This document shows, piece after piece, positions 1 to 7,367 of a DNA stretch of 10,817 bases. The stretch's first letter is position 1. Each line of letters opens with the position of its first letter. The notes beneath the pieces were generated by a model, which did not search any database, was not told where the DNA came from, and saw only the letters and a list, made by a program, of their open reading frames with translations. The translations under genes and the position numbers were made by a program. This DNA is from Synergistaceae bacterium (GTDB taxonomy: Bacteria > Synergistota > Synergistia > Synergistales > Synergistaceae): assembly GCA_012728505.1 (NCBI GenBank), contig JAAYEY010000233.1:1-10817 (forward strand). The letters run 5' to 3'.

Positions 1-2
1 TA

Positions 3-8
3 CCTCCT
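3..8 (-). promoter_or_regulatory. Shine-Dalgarno of a gene starting beyond the left edge
   Basis: The minus strand reads TTTTAGAGGAGGTA up to base 1, a full AGGAGG core. With usual spacing the start codon would fall a few bases outside the window. The downstream gene itself cannot be seen. Confidence 0.55.
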
Positions 9-133
9 CTAAAATTTTTTTATTTTGAGATACACAGAACTTAGGCAGTATGGTTGGTGCTTAAGCCTCAGATAACCAACAAAATGTTGACTAAGCACAA
101 GAAAATGTATCATTTATTTAAATGAATATTAGT

Positions 134-142
134 ATTATAACA
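134..142 (-). promoter_or_regulatory. Candidate extended -10 promoter for the off-window gene
   Basis: The minus strand reads TGTTATAAT, a perfect TATAAT with the TGn extension. The -35 position at 17-bp spacing is poor (TGGTAA), as is common for extended -10 promoters. A second possibility just upstream is TTGACG (168-173) with TATACA (146-151) at 16-bp spacing. Either would give a leader of roughly 125-140 nt before the AGGAGG at the window edge. Confidence 0.4.
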
Positions 143-336
143 ATATGTATAAGAATTTACCAGGGGTCGTCAATACTTTTTCGTACAATTTGCTAAGCTT
201 TTATTAAAAATTAGCTGTTGAGGGTATTAGAGCTTAAGGATGGTACTTAGCCGATCTGATCTTTTCTAAGCTTTATGTCTATTATAAAAAGACTTCAGTA
301 TCTTCAAATAATACCTTTCCGACTTTATCTGTTATT

Positions 337-1701
337 TCACACTCTTGTCATGGCAACTACAGTCTCCACATGCCCGGTCTGTGGAAACATGTCGAAGGGC
401 TGGATACTTTTAATGCTATATCCGTTTGATATCAGGCTCTTTATGTCACGTGCTAGGGTTGCCGGACCGCATGAAACATAGACAATTTTTTGAGGGGCGA
501 TTTTGAGGATCGATGCTATAACTCTGGGGTCACAGCCAGTCCTGGGAGGATCAAGTACTACTGTGTCAAATTTCTCACCTAACAGGGTCTCTGTTAGATC
601 TTCGGCTGAACCGGAAAGTCCGGTTATATTATGAAGTCCATTTAGTTCGGCATTGATATTGAGATATTTAGACGCCTGGGGCCACTCCTCCACTGCTGTA
701 ACATGCTTTGCTCTTTCAGAGAGAAACGCAGTCAGAGTACCTACGCCAGAGTAAAGCTCAAGGACGTTCTCAGGAGTATCGCCTGCTGCAAGGTTTGAAG
801 CGTATTTGTAAAGAGCAAGTGCCTGTTCTGAGTTTACTTGGAAGAATGAGGATATTTCAAATTTAAATTTATACTTCCCAAGGACTTCTTCCATAACAGT
901 CTCTCCGTTAATAGAAGAGAAATCATCTCCCCAGATAAAATTACCCTTAGAAATATTTCTATTGAGTACCATGCCATTTATTTTATCGGAATGGCCGGTT
1001 GCTATTTTTTTAAGTTTATTGGATTCATCTTTGTTAGGAAATCTACCGGCAACTACGGCACAGAGAGTTTGATCTGTAAATTCAGCGGTTCGAAAAACAA
1101 TGTGTCTTATAAAGTCAATAACATTGATTTCGCTCTCATTCCAACCAGAAAAACCTGCATCTTTTAAATCATTTATTATTGAAGTCACATTTTCTTCAAG
1201 TCTGGGAAGCAGGACGGGGCAACCGGAAAATGGGACTATGTCATGGCTCCTCTTTTGATAAAAACCGGTAAGGAGCTTTCCTCTGCGGTTTGTCTGTGCA
1301 GGGAGCGAGGCTTTGTTTCTGTATTGCCATTCTGATGAAGAAGGAATGCATTTTTGGACAGAAGGATCAGAAACCCCTCCGATTCTTTTTATCGCGTCGT
1401 AAACAGTTTTTGTCTTAAGTTCTAACTGAGACTGGTAGTCAATATGTTGAAGCTGGCAGCCTCCGCATCTTCCGAAGAGCGGACAGAGAGGTTTTCTCCT
1501 TATGGGTGAGTCGTTGTGTCTTTCAATGACTTTTGCTATAGCGTAGTTTTTCTTTACACGAACTAATCGGCAAGTTACATCTTCTTCAGGCAGGGCATCC
1601 GGTACAAAGACAACGAAGCGCTCGTTGCCGAGGCGGACAATCCCTTCCCCTTCGTTGTTTATATCTGTTATTTGAAACCTATTTATTTCTCCTTGTTGCA
1701 T
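337..1701 (-). CDS. rlmD: 23S rRNA (uracil-5-)-methyltransferase, RlmD/RumA family
   Basis: SAM-dependent RNA m5U methyltransferase; family members modify U1939 or U747 of 23S rRNA. An N-terminal TRAM-type RNA-binding domain covers about residues 2-60. The iron-sulfur cysteines are C73, C79 and C82 (CPLFGRCGGCQ) plus C161. The SAM motif ELYSGVGTLTAFL lies near 315-327, DPPR at 384-387, the catalytic Cys in SCGPATLARD at 411, and the general-base Glu in GHVETV at 446. The start at 1701 (454 aa) follows GGAGG at 1708-1712. A longer frame opens at 1755, but that start would sit inside the kor terminator, so I reject it; ATG at 1704 is also possible but too close to GGAGG. RlmD versus another paralogue of the family cannot be settled by eye. 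Confidence 0.93.
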   Translation of the reverse strand: MQQGEINRFQITDINNEGEGIVRLGNERFVVFVPDALPEEDVTCRLVRVKKNYAIAKVIERHNDSPIRRKPLCPLFGRCGGCQLQHIDYQSQLELKTKTVYDAIKRIGGVSDPSVQKCIPSSSEWQYRNKASLPAQTNRRGKLLTGFYQKRSHDIVPFSGCPVLLPRLEENVTSIINDLKDAGFSGWNESEINVIDFIRHIVFRTAEFTDQTLCAVVAGRFPNKDESNKLKKIATGHSDKINGMVLNRNISKGNFIWGDDFSSINGETVMEEVLGKYKFKFEISSFFQVNSEQALALYKYASNLAAGDTPENVLELYSGVGTLTAFLSERAKHVTAVEEWPQASKYLNINAELNGLHNITGLSGSAEDLTETLLGEKFDTVVLDPPRTGCDPRVIASILKIAPQKIVYVSCGPATLARDIKSLISNGYSIKSIQPFDMFPQTGHVETVVAMTRV

Positions 1702-1723
1702 CATATTCCTCCAAAAAGAATAT

Positions 1724-1764
1724 ATAAAGAAAAAGGGGCGGGAAATAATCCCCACCCCCTCTTA
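1724..1764 (-). terminator. Intrinsic terminator of the kor operon
   Basis: On the minus strand GGGGTGGG (1751-1758) pairs with CCCGCCCC (1735-1742) across an 8-base loop, with one G-U pair, and is followed by TTTTTCTTT. It lies 25 bases after the korC stop and just before the Shine-Dalgarno of the methyltransferase gene, so it should end the kor transcript and separate the two genes. Confidence 0.85.
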
Positions 1765-1782
1765 TAGATTATATCAGATTCA

Positions 1783-2352
1783 TTACTTCCTTGCTGCCAT
1801 TGCTTCGCTCATCATTTCGTATCCATATCCAAAGGCCTTTTCGTTAAGTTCTTCTGTTCCCTTTGGAACCCTGGCTAGGATTGCCTTCTTGATCGCTTCC
1901 GGTTTTGTCAGTCCTTTGACTTCCAATACCCTCGCTGCGGTTCCAAGGGCTACCATGTTAACTACGATTTCACGACCTAGCTTTTCTCTTGCTGTCCTAA
2001 CTATAGGAAGAAGATAGACATCAGCGTCAAGTTTTGGAGGTTCAGTTACGAAGAAATCGTCAAGAATGACGGTAGCTCCCTTTGCTGTGTCATGGCTGTA
2101 TGAATCGCATGCCTTCTGTGTAAGAATGACTTGGAGGTCTGGATGAGCTGCTTTTGGATAGTCAATATCGCTCCGGTCATATACAACTTCTGATTTAGAA
2201 GCTCCGCCTCGGGCTTCTGGCCCGTATGACTGACTTTGTACAGAATTAAGACCCTCTGTATTAAGCGCGGCGGCTTCTCCAAGGATCACTGCGGCAAGGA
2301 TTACTCCCTGTCCGCCGGATCCAGCAACGCGAATTTCAAAACGTTCGCTCAT
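1783..2352 (-). CDS. korC: 2-oxoacid:ferredoxin oxidoreductase, gamma subunit
   Basis: Gamma subunit of a ferredoxin-dependent 2-oxoacid oxidoreductase, the domain thought to help bind CoA. At 189 aa it fits a stand-alone gamma subunit. It begins with the family glycine motif GSGGQGV (11-17), followed by SQSYGPEARGGASKSEVV (about 40-57), another signature of this subunit. The start at 2352 is preceded by AGGGGGT at sensible spacing and lies 13 bases after the korB stop. It is the last gene of the four-gene unit, with a strong terminator behind it. Family assignment is firm. The 2-oxoglutarate preference is inferred from the D-A-B-C gene order and the subunit types; pyruvate or branched-chain 2-oxoacids are not excluded. 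Confidence 0.92.
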   Translation of the reverse strand: MSERFEIRVAGSGGQGVILAAVILGEAAALNTEGLNSVQSQSYGPEARGGASKSEVVYDRSDIDYPKAAHPDLQVILTQKACDSYSHDTAKGATVILDDFFVTEPPKLDADVYLLPIVRTAREKLGREIVVNMVALGTAARVLEVKGLTKPEAIKKAILARVPKGTEELNEKAFGYGYEMMSEAMAARK

Positions 2353-2365
2353 GATCCGTTACCCC

Positions 2366-3193
2366 CTATGCCTTCTGAGCGCGTGCGATGACTTCATCAT
2401 AGCGCTTAGTGTATTCGCGGGCGTCTTCGATATTGACGAATTCGCCAATAACGATTTTACCCTTGAGTTCTTCAGCAGTCATTGTGTCGGCCTTGGCCTT
2501 CATGACTGAATTGTCCTTGAGATAGTTGAAGTTATCCATCGGACGACTACGTTTGTTCTTACGGCCAAACTGCGTGTGACAGTAGGAAACTAGTTCAACT
2601 ACGGCAAAGCCCTTCTTCTGGTGCAGAATAGCCTTTTTGAGTATCTGTTCGCACATTACTGGCTGAGCGACTGTTGCTCGTGCAACAAAGGTTGCTCCGG
2701 CTCCTTCGGCTAGTTTGCATATATCAAATGTGGGGTCAATTGCTCCATAGGGTGCTGTAGATGCAAAAGCACCTTCCGGTGTAGTTGGTGAAGCCTGTCC
2801 GCCTGTCATACCGTAGATGTTGTTGTTCATCACTACAGCTGTGATTCCAATGTTACGGCGGCATGCGTGGATGAAGTGGTTTCCACCGATGGCGGTACCA
2901 TCTCCGTCACCCATTACGTTGACGATTGTAAGATCGGGATTTGCAAGTCTGACTCCTGTGGCAAAGGCCAGTGAACGGCCGTGAGCTGTGTGGAGTGTGC
3001 ATGCATCGATATATCCTGGCATGCGGCTTGAACACCCGATACCTGAGGAAATACAGACCTGCTCTTTGGGGATTTTAAGGTCTGCAATGGCGCGGAGTAT
3101 TGCGTGCATGATGATACCGTGACCGCAACCAGGGCACCAGATATGTGGCATAAATTTAGTACGTAGTAGTTTTTTTACATCTTCGCGGGGCAT
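2366..3193 (-). CDS. korB: 2-oxoacid:ferredoxin oxidoreductase, beta (TPP) subunit
   Basis: Catalytic beta subunit: it binds thiamine pyrophosphate and a [4Fe-4S] cluster and decarboxylates the 2-oxoacid to form acyl-CoA with reduction of ferredoxin. Visible motifs are WCPGCGHG (19-26, cluster ligands C20 and C23), a further Cys in GIGCSSRMPGY (C54) and C205 in SYCHTQFGRKN. The TPP/Mg motif starts with GDGDG at 95-99 and closes with NNNIYGMTGGQ (123-133). Length 275 aa fits KorB. The start at 3193 is 2 bases after the korA stop and has an excellent AAGGAGGTGG inside the end of korA, so the two are translationally coupled. The protein is complete. Substrate choice among 2-oxoacids is an inference. 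Confidence 0.95.
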   Translation of the reverse strand: MPREDVKKLLRTKFMPHIWCPGCGHGIIMHAILRAIADLKIPKEQVCISSGIGCSSRMPGYIDACTLHTAHGRSLAFATGVRLANPDLTIVNVMGDGDGTAIGGNHFIHACRRNIGITAVVMNNNIYGMTGGQASPTTPEGAFASTAPYGAIDPTFDICKLAEGAGATFVARATVAQPVMCEQILKKAILHQKKGFAVVELVSYCHTQFGRKNKRSRPMDNFNYLKDNSVMKAKADTMTAEELKGKIVIGEFVNIEDAREYTKRYDEVIARAQKA

Positions 3194-3195
3194 AG

Positions 3196-4326
3196 TTACG
3201 CCACCTCCTTGATGAAGGCCATGATTTCGTCAGGCTTGTAAAGTTCTCCGTTGAGGAGGTTTTTGCGATGTACTTCGCATCTTCCTGCAACTGCTCTCTC
3301 AACTTCGTTTACCATCTGTCCTGCGTTAAGCTCGGGGACAATTATGTGCTTGACTCTCTTTGAGATCTCTGCGATTTGTTTCTCCGGGAACGGCCAAAGT
3401 GATATTGGACGGAAATGTCCGACTTTGACATTCTGCTTACGAAGTTCGCGGATGGCACGAAGGGATGAACGTGAAACGCTTCCGTAAGAAACTATCACGA
3501 TTTCTGCGTCTTCCATACTCTCTTCTTTAAATTCAACGATTTCTTCGCGGAAACGTTCAACCTTACGGATGATACGGGTTGCTTTTTTATCAATCTCATT
3601 GGCTTCGTTTGTTGGGAAACCAAAGTCGTTGCTGGTAAGGCCGGTTACATGCCAACGATAGCCGTCACCAAAAGCTGCCATAGGTGGTACATCGTCGTCG
3701 TCTGCCTTGTAGGGTACAAAATCATCAGGGCAAACTGTAGGTTTTTTGCGGTTAATTACTTCGAATGTCCCGGGTTCAGGGATGACTATTTTTTCACGCA
3801 TATGTCCTATTATCTCGTCAGATAGGACGAGTACCGGCTGACGGAAACGTTCAGCCATGTTAAATGCTCTAACAGTGATTTCATAGCACTCCTGAATTGA
3901 CGAGGGGGCGTAGGCGATTGTAGCGTGGTCGCCATGTGTTCCCCATTTGGCCTGCATTACGTCGGCCTGTGAAACTTTGGTCGGAAGTCCTGTTGATGGG
4001 CCGCCACGCATTACGTTAGCAACTACAAGAGGAATTTCCGCAATATATGCATAACCCAATAGCTCCTGTTTGAGTGAAATACCAGGGCCTGAGCTTCCTG
4101 TCATAGATTTAAGGCCGGCAATAGAAGCTCCTATTGCGGCTGCGATTCCACCGATCTCATCTTCCATCTGTACAAATTTGCCGCCTAGTCTCGGCAGCTC
4201 TTCGGCCATAGTTTCCATAATCTCCGTTGAAGGAGTTATGGGGTAGCCACCAAAAAATCTGCATCCAGCGGCAACAGCGCCCATTGCAAGCGCTTTGTTA
4301 CCTTGCCAGAATTCAACCTGCGCCAT
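3196..4326 (-). CDS. korA: 2-oxoacid:ferredoxin oxidoreductase, alpha subunit
   Basis: Alpha subunit carrying the pyrimidine-binding half of the TPP site and the C-terminal transketolase-like domain. Motifs: GGYPITPSTE (26-35), QMEDEIGGIAAAIGAS (53-68), TGSSGPGISL (76-85) and RGGPSTGLPT (107-116), which is typical of the 2-oxoglutarate/2-ketoisovalerate branch rather than the large fused pyruvate enzymes. A C-terminal domain spans about 270-376. Length 376 aa matches KorA. The gene starts 2 bases after the korD stop, with AAGGAG lying inside korD. In 2-oxoglutarate-type enzymes the product is succinyl-CoA plus reduced ferredoxin, in the cytoplasm. Family is firm; exact substrate is inferred. 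Confidence 0.95.
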   Translation of the reverse strand: MAQVEFWQGNKALAMGAVAAGCRFFGGYPITPSTEIMETMAEELPRLGGKFVQMEDEIGGIAAAIGASIAGLKSMTGSSGPGISLKQELLGYAYIAEIPLVVANVMRGGPSTGLPTKVSQADVMQAKWGTHGDHATIAYAPSSIQECYEITVRAFNMAERFRQPVLVLSDEIIGHMREKIVIPEPGTFEVINRKKPTVCPDDFVPYKADDDDVPPMAAFGDGYRWHVTGLTSNDFGFPTNEANEIDKKATRIIRKVERFREEIVEFKEESMEDAEIVIVSYGSVSRSSLRAIRELRKQNVKVGHFRPISLWPFPEKQIAEISKRVKHIIVPELNAGQMVNEVERAVAGRCEVHRKNLLNGELYKPDEIMAFIKEVA

Positions 4327-4328
4327 TA

Positions 4329-4541
4329 TTAGTCACGCTCCTTAATTGTTATTGCCATATCCGGACAGACGTTTTCGCACTGGCGGCAGCCAATGCAATC
4401 GTCGGGGCGAACAGGCGTAGACTTTACCTGCTCACTTAGTTCAAGTACTTTCTTAGGGCATATAGCGATACAGAGACCACATCCTTTGCACCACTTGTTA
4501 AATACCTCGATGTCGAACTTCTTCGCCAAAAAACCCACCAT
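4329..4541 (-). CDS. korD: 2-oxoacid:ferredoxin oxidoreductase, delta (2x[4Fe-4S]) subunit
   Basis: Small ferredoxin-like subunit that passes electrons from the KorB cluster to external ferredoxin. Two CxxCxxCxxxCP motifs are present: C18, C21, C24, C28 and C49, C52, C55, C59. It is first in the kor unit, 2 bases ahead of korA. The start is uncertain. ATG at 4541 lies directly against the GGGAAGG purine run, leaving no spacing. A GTG at 4538 leaves only 3 bases. TTG at 4529 would give a protein beginning MAKKFDIEV, closer to how related subunits begin, with GGTGGG about 4 bases upstream. I give the longest form (70 aa). Confidence 0.9.
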   Translation of the reverse strand: MVGFLAKKFDIEVFNKWCKGCGLCIAICPKKVLELSEQVKSTPVRPDDCIGCRQCENVCPDMAITIKERD

Positions 4542-4608
4542 CCTTCCCTAAATCTAATCAATTTTTGTTTGTCAACCATTATTAGTATCGATTGGCATAA
4601 CCTTGGGT

Positions 4609-4637
4609 ATTATGACAAACTTTTCACATAAATTCAA
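4609..4637 (-). promoter_or_regulatory. Candidate sigma-70-type promoter for korDABC
   Basis: On the minus strand, TTGAAT (4632-4637) and CATAAT (4609-4614) are separated by exactly 17 bases. Transcription would start near 4602, giving a leader of about 60 nt before korD. A perfect TTGACA lies at 4570-4575 but has no acceptable -10 at the right distance. The 136-base gap after tsaB shows no clear terminator, so read-through from the upstream operon also remains possible. Confidence 0.4.
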
Positions 4638-4677
4638 GGATGAGAATAAATTCTCTATATTCTGACAATAGTAATCA

Positions 4678-5340
4678 TTAATATGACGTTGGACCTATAT
4701 CAGGTTCGCGAAGATAAACTCCCAGTATTTTGTCAGGTGTTACAGAAAATTCTTTGTAATATTCTCCCATCAATGCTGTCTGAGCTGGTCTCCCGACAGA
4801 TCTTGGCAAAATATTATTGGGCAAGACAGAAAATTCATTGAATATGGTCGCATCTTTTCCAACTATAAGAGCTTCTGGGTAGTGAGTGAGGAAATCGGCA
4901 AATTCCTCAGCGGTACAAAACTTTGGATATACAAACGGCTTCAGTTGGCTGCCGTCAGAAAAATAAAGAGCGCAGTATACGCAGTTCTGTCTCGCTTTGA
5001 AAACTGGTGCAAGCGGTAGTCCTGTATTCCTGAGATCGTGGACAAAAGCTTCAAGAGATGAAATAGGCAGGATTTTAATTCCAAGTGCTTGTGCAAGTGC
5101 CGCTGAATAAGCGATGCCTGTCCTGATACCGGTATAGTATCCCGGTCCGTTTGCCACCGCGATAAGATCTAGCTCGGATATTTCTATTGAGAGTGATGAG
5201 AGCATCTCTTCTACAAGAACGGGGAGACGGGAAGATTGCTGACGGCCCAGCTCAAGGCTTATCTCCGAAAGTACGCCACCGTCCGATGTTATCCCAATAT
5301 TGGTAAATTTAGTCGTACAGTCTATTCCCAGAACTTTCAT
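4678..5340 (-). CDS. tsaB: tRNA threonylcarbamoyladenosine biosynthesis protein TsaB
   Basis: TsaB (YeaZ) is a non-catalytic ASKHA-fold partner of TsaD in the complex that transfers the threonylcarbamoyl group to A37 of ANN-decoding tRNAs. The N-terminal MKVLGIDCTT matches the family's ILAIDTST-like first strand. RQQSSRLPVLVEEML (33-47) matches the usual H/S-SRL-LP segment. GPGYYTGIRTG (65-75) corresponds to the diagnostic GPGSFTGLRIG. Length 220 aa is normal. The start overlaps the end of tsaE by 32 bases and has GAGG 7 bases upstream, so translation should be coupled to TsaE, its partner in the same complex. TsaD and TsaC/Sua5 are not in the window. Confidence 0.93.
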   Translation of the reverse strand: MKVLGIDCTTKFTNIGITSDGGVLSEISLELGRQQSSRLPVLVEEMLSSLSIEISELDLIAVANGPGYYTGIRTGIAYSAALAQALGIKILPISSLEAFVHDLRNTGLPLAPVFKARQNCVYCALYFSDGSQLKPFVYPKFCTAEEFADFLTHYPEALIVGKDATIFNEFSVLPNNILPRSVGRPAQTALMGEYYKEFSVTPDKILGVYLREPDIGPTSY

Positions 5341-5860
5341 GTTTGTCCTCTTTTTCGCAGGTTAATTCCATAATATCGCAGGAAAGTTCCCGAAGTAAGT
5401 TTTCAGCAGATTCGCCCAGTACCTTTATTGTTATATCTCTAGCGTACTCATTGTTGCTATGTTGTTTAATAGTGATGTCAATTGTGTTATTCAAAGGTGA
5501 TGTATGCCATCTTTCGCCCCACTCTATAACCACCACGTATCCACTGTCTATGTAGTTTTCGAAATCAAGAGCATCTGCTTCGACGTGAGAATCAAGACGA
5601 TAAAGGTCTGCGTGAATAAGCGGCAGTTCCCCACTATGTTCTGCTACCAGTACAAAAGTTGGGCTCTTTATCTTACTGAAACCGAGTGCTTTGCCTATTC
5701 CTTGTGTAATAAGGGTTTTCCCCATACCAAGTCCACCGTGGAGCAGTATGACAAGCCCAGGATACGCTTGTTTACCAATAAAATAACCTAGGGAGTATGT
5801 TTCCTCCTCTGAAAAGGTCACTATATCCAATTTTTTAGTTGAGCGTGAAAGGCAGTGCAT
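5309..5860 (-). CDS. tsaE: tRNA threonylcarbamoyladenosine biosynthesis ATPase TsaE
   Basis: TsaE (YjeE) is the small P-loop ATPase that works with TsaB and TsaD in t6A synthesis. The Walker A motif is GGLGMGKT (42-49), followed by SPTFVLVAEH (66-75), HADLYRLD (83-90) and VIEWGERW (111-118), all in family order. Length 183 aa is slightly long, owing to a polar C-terminal tail (about 160-183) that runs over the tsaB start. The ATG at 5860 lies 26 bases inside the end of nnr. The upstream site is only a weak GAGAGA, so translation probably depends on coupling. In-frame TTG (5830) and GTG (5821) codons have no better ribosome site. Confidence 0.93.
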   Translation of the reverse strand: MHCLSRSTKKLDIVTFSEEETYSLGYFIGKQAYPGLVILLHGGLGMGKTLITQGIGKALGFSKIKSPTFVLVAEHSGELPLIHADLYRLDSHVEADALDFENYIDSGYVVVIEWGERWHTSPLNNTIDITIKQHSNNEYARDITIKVLGESAENLLRELSCDIMELTCEKEDKHESSGNRLYD

Positions 5861-7367
5861 CTGCTATCTCTCTCGCTAGGATACCGCGGATACCCGATTT
5901 ATTTTCTAAAATAGAGCCGGCTGCCCCATGAGCAGCTGCGCCGACAAGTGTAGCGTCATGGATCGGCATTCCGCTTGCAATAAGAGCTCCGATTGCTCCG
6001 CTAAGTACATCTCCCGAACCGGGGACTGCAAGAGCAGGTGAACCTTCTTTTATTATAGTTATATCTTTTCCTTTAGAATAAACAACCGTGTCCATACCCT
6101 TTAGCAGCACAGTACCAGAGATGTGAGACATTGAGACAGCAGAACCAGTCCTATCGTTGTTGACCTCTTGTGCTGTTATCCCAAGCAAGTTCGCTGCTTC
6201 TCCGCAATGAGGCGTTATGACAGTGTCTAATCTGAAGACAGGTATGTTTTTTTGTGATGAAAGAAAATAGAGGGCGTCGCCGTCTGCCAGAAGAGGTTTC
6301 TTCCATTCATTCCAGAACCAGCTTGTAATAAACCCAGAGCTCTCGCTTCTTCCAAGCCCCGGTCCTACAACGGCCGCTCCACATCTTTTCTCCCAAGGTG
6401 CGATGGCTTCAGCAAAACTTTCAGGTGCGATGTGATCGTTTATTGTTCTTAGCGGCACGAATATCGCTTCAGGAAGGAAGAGTGAGGCGCTGTCGACCAT
6501 AAAATCAGGAATGGCCACTACTACAAGCCCGGCACCTGATCGTAGAGCTCCGAGTCCTGCAAGTAACGGCGCTCCCCTGTAATTGGCATTTCCGCCGACT
6601 ATTAGAAGCCCTCCCCTACTGCCCTTGTGTATGTTTCTAGAAAGACTGGGTAGAAGTTCAGATATGTCGTCTTTTGTAAATGAATAAATGCTATCTTTCT
6701 GATCTAGCACCTTTTTGGGAGATATTCCTATATCTGCTACAACAACGATACCGCACATTTCAGAGGCAGGGGAAAAACACATCCCCTTTTTTGCCGCAAG
6801 AAACGTTACGGTAACATCAGCTTTAACGCAGGGGTCAAAGATGTTTCCAGTAATAGAGTCTATTCCACTCGGTAAATCAAAAGCCACAACTGCCCCGTTT
6901 TTCTTGCAGCAACTTATAAGACGTTCTATTTCTCCCTTAGGCGCTCCCTGTGAGCCTGTTCCCAGAAGGGCATCAATTAGGCAGTCAGCATTGTTTGTTT
7001 CGTCGTTTATCTCACTGTCAGATAGATTTTTTGATTGTTTTATCGTGCAGAAAGGGTCATTTTGATTCATAAGTATGTCGAGATTAGCCTTAGCGTCGCC
7101 CTTGTATCTTTCGATATCAGCTGACAAAATCAGGGTTATTTTAAAACCCTTTTTTAGAAAGTGTCTTGCTGCAACAAAACCATCTCCGCCGTTGTTGCCT
7201 GGACCTACAAATATTAAGAAGCTCTTTGCATCCGGATACCTCTTTAGAACTTCAAGAGCAGCGTTGTTTCCTGCATTTTCCATTAGGTCGATTGATGGAA
7301 CCCCATACTTCTCCACAGCAAGTATGTCTGCCTGTCTTACATCCTCTGGGTCAAAATACCTTATCAT
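5835..7367 (-). CDS. nnr: Bifunctional NAD(P)H-hydrate epimerase / ADP-dependent dehydratase
   Basis: Metabolite-repair enzyme: the N-terminal YjeF_N (NnrE) half epimerises hydrated NAD(P)H and the C-terminal ribokinase-like YjeF_C (NnrD) half dehydrates the S form back to NAD(P)H using ADP. N-half motifs: LMENAG (28-33), GPGNNGGDG (55-63), DALLGTG (132-138) and DLPSGID (164-170). C-half motifs: KGSRGGLLIVGG (248-259), GPGLGR (335-340), DGDAL (362-366), TPHCGE (385-390), where many homologues have TPHPGE, and GSGDVLSG (450-457) with the catalytic Asp. The 510 aa length fits the fused form. The start at 7367 overlaps the acpS stop as ATGA, with GGAG 8 bases upstream. Confidence 0.95.
   Translation of the reverse strand: MIRYFDPEDVRQADILAVEKYGVPSIDLMENAGNNAALEVLKRYPDAKSFLIFVGPGNNGGDGFVAARHFLKKGFKITLILSADIERYKGDAKANLDILMNQNDPFCTIKQSKNLSDSEINDETNNADCLIDALLGTGSQGAPKGEIERLISCCKKNGAVVAFDLPSGIDSITGNIFDPCVKADVTVTFLAAKKGMCFSPASEMCGIVVVADIGISPKKVLDQKDSIYSFTKDDISELLPSLSRNIHKGSRGGLLIVGGNANYRGAPLLAGLGALRSGAGLVVVAIPDFMVDSASLFLPEAIFVPLRTINDHIAPESFAEAIAPWEKRCGAAVVGPGLGRSESSGFITSWFWNEWKKPLLADGDALYFLSSQKNIPVFRLDTVITPHCGEAANLLGITAQEVNNDRTGSAVSMSHISGTVLLKGMDTVVYSKGKDITIIKEGSPALAVPGSGDVLSGAIGALIASGMPIHDATLVGAAAHGAAGSILENKSGIRGILAREIADALPFTLN

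Larger units (their letters stand above)
1..336. other. Gene-free AT-rich spacer with leader of an off-window gene
   Basis: No open frame here looks like a real gene; a short plus-strand frame from 275 is antisense to the end of the rRNA methyltransferase. The stretch is AT-rich. Read on the minus strand it holds an extended -10 box (134-142), an inverted repeat TCATTT/AAATGA (110-125) and a consensus AGGAGG (3-8). This is the layout expected for the leader of a minus-strand gene starting left of base 1. I found no hairpin followed by a T-run behind the methyltransferase gene, so its transcript end is not apparent. Confidence 0.6.

Noticed and set aside
1702..1755. Longer N-terminus for the rRNA methyltransferase
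   Set aside because: The extra residues are encoded by the kor terminator hairpin and T-run and lie before a clear GGAGG; the TRAM domain begins after the 1701 start.
4570..4575. Perfect TTGACA as -35 of the kor promoter
   Set aside because: At 16-18 bases spacing there is no recognisable -10, and transcription would start almost at the korD start codon.
4620..4660. Terminator after tsaB (GAGAA/TTCTC hairpin near 4645)
   Set aside because: The stem is only about 5 A/T-rich base pairs and no T-run follows on the minus strand.
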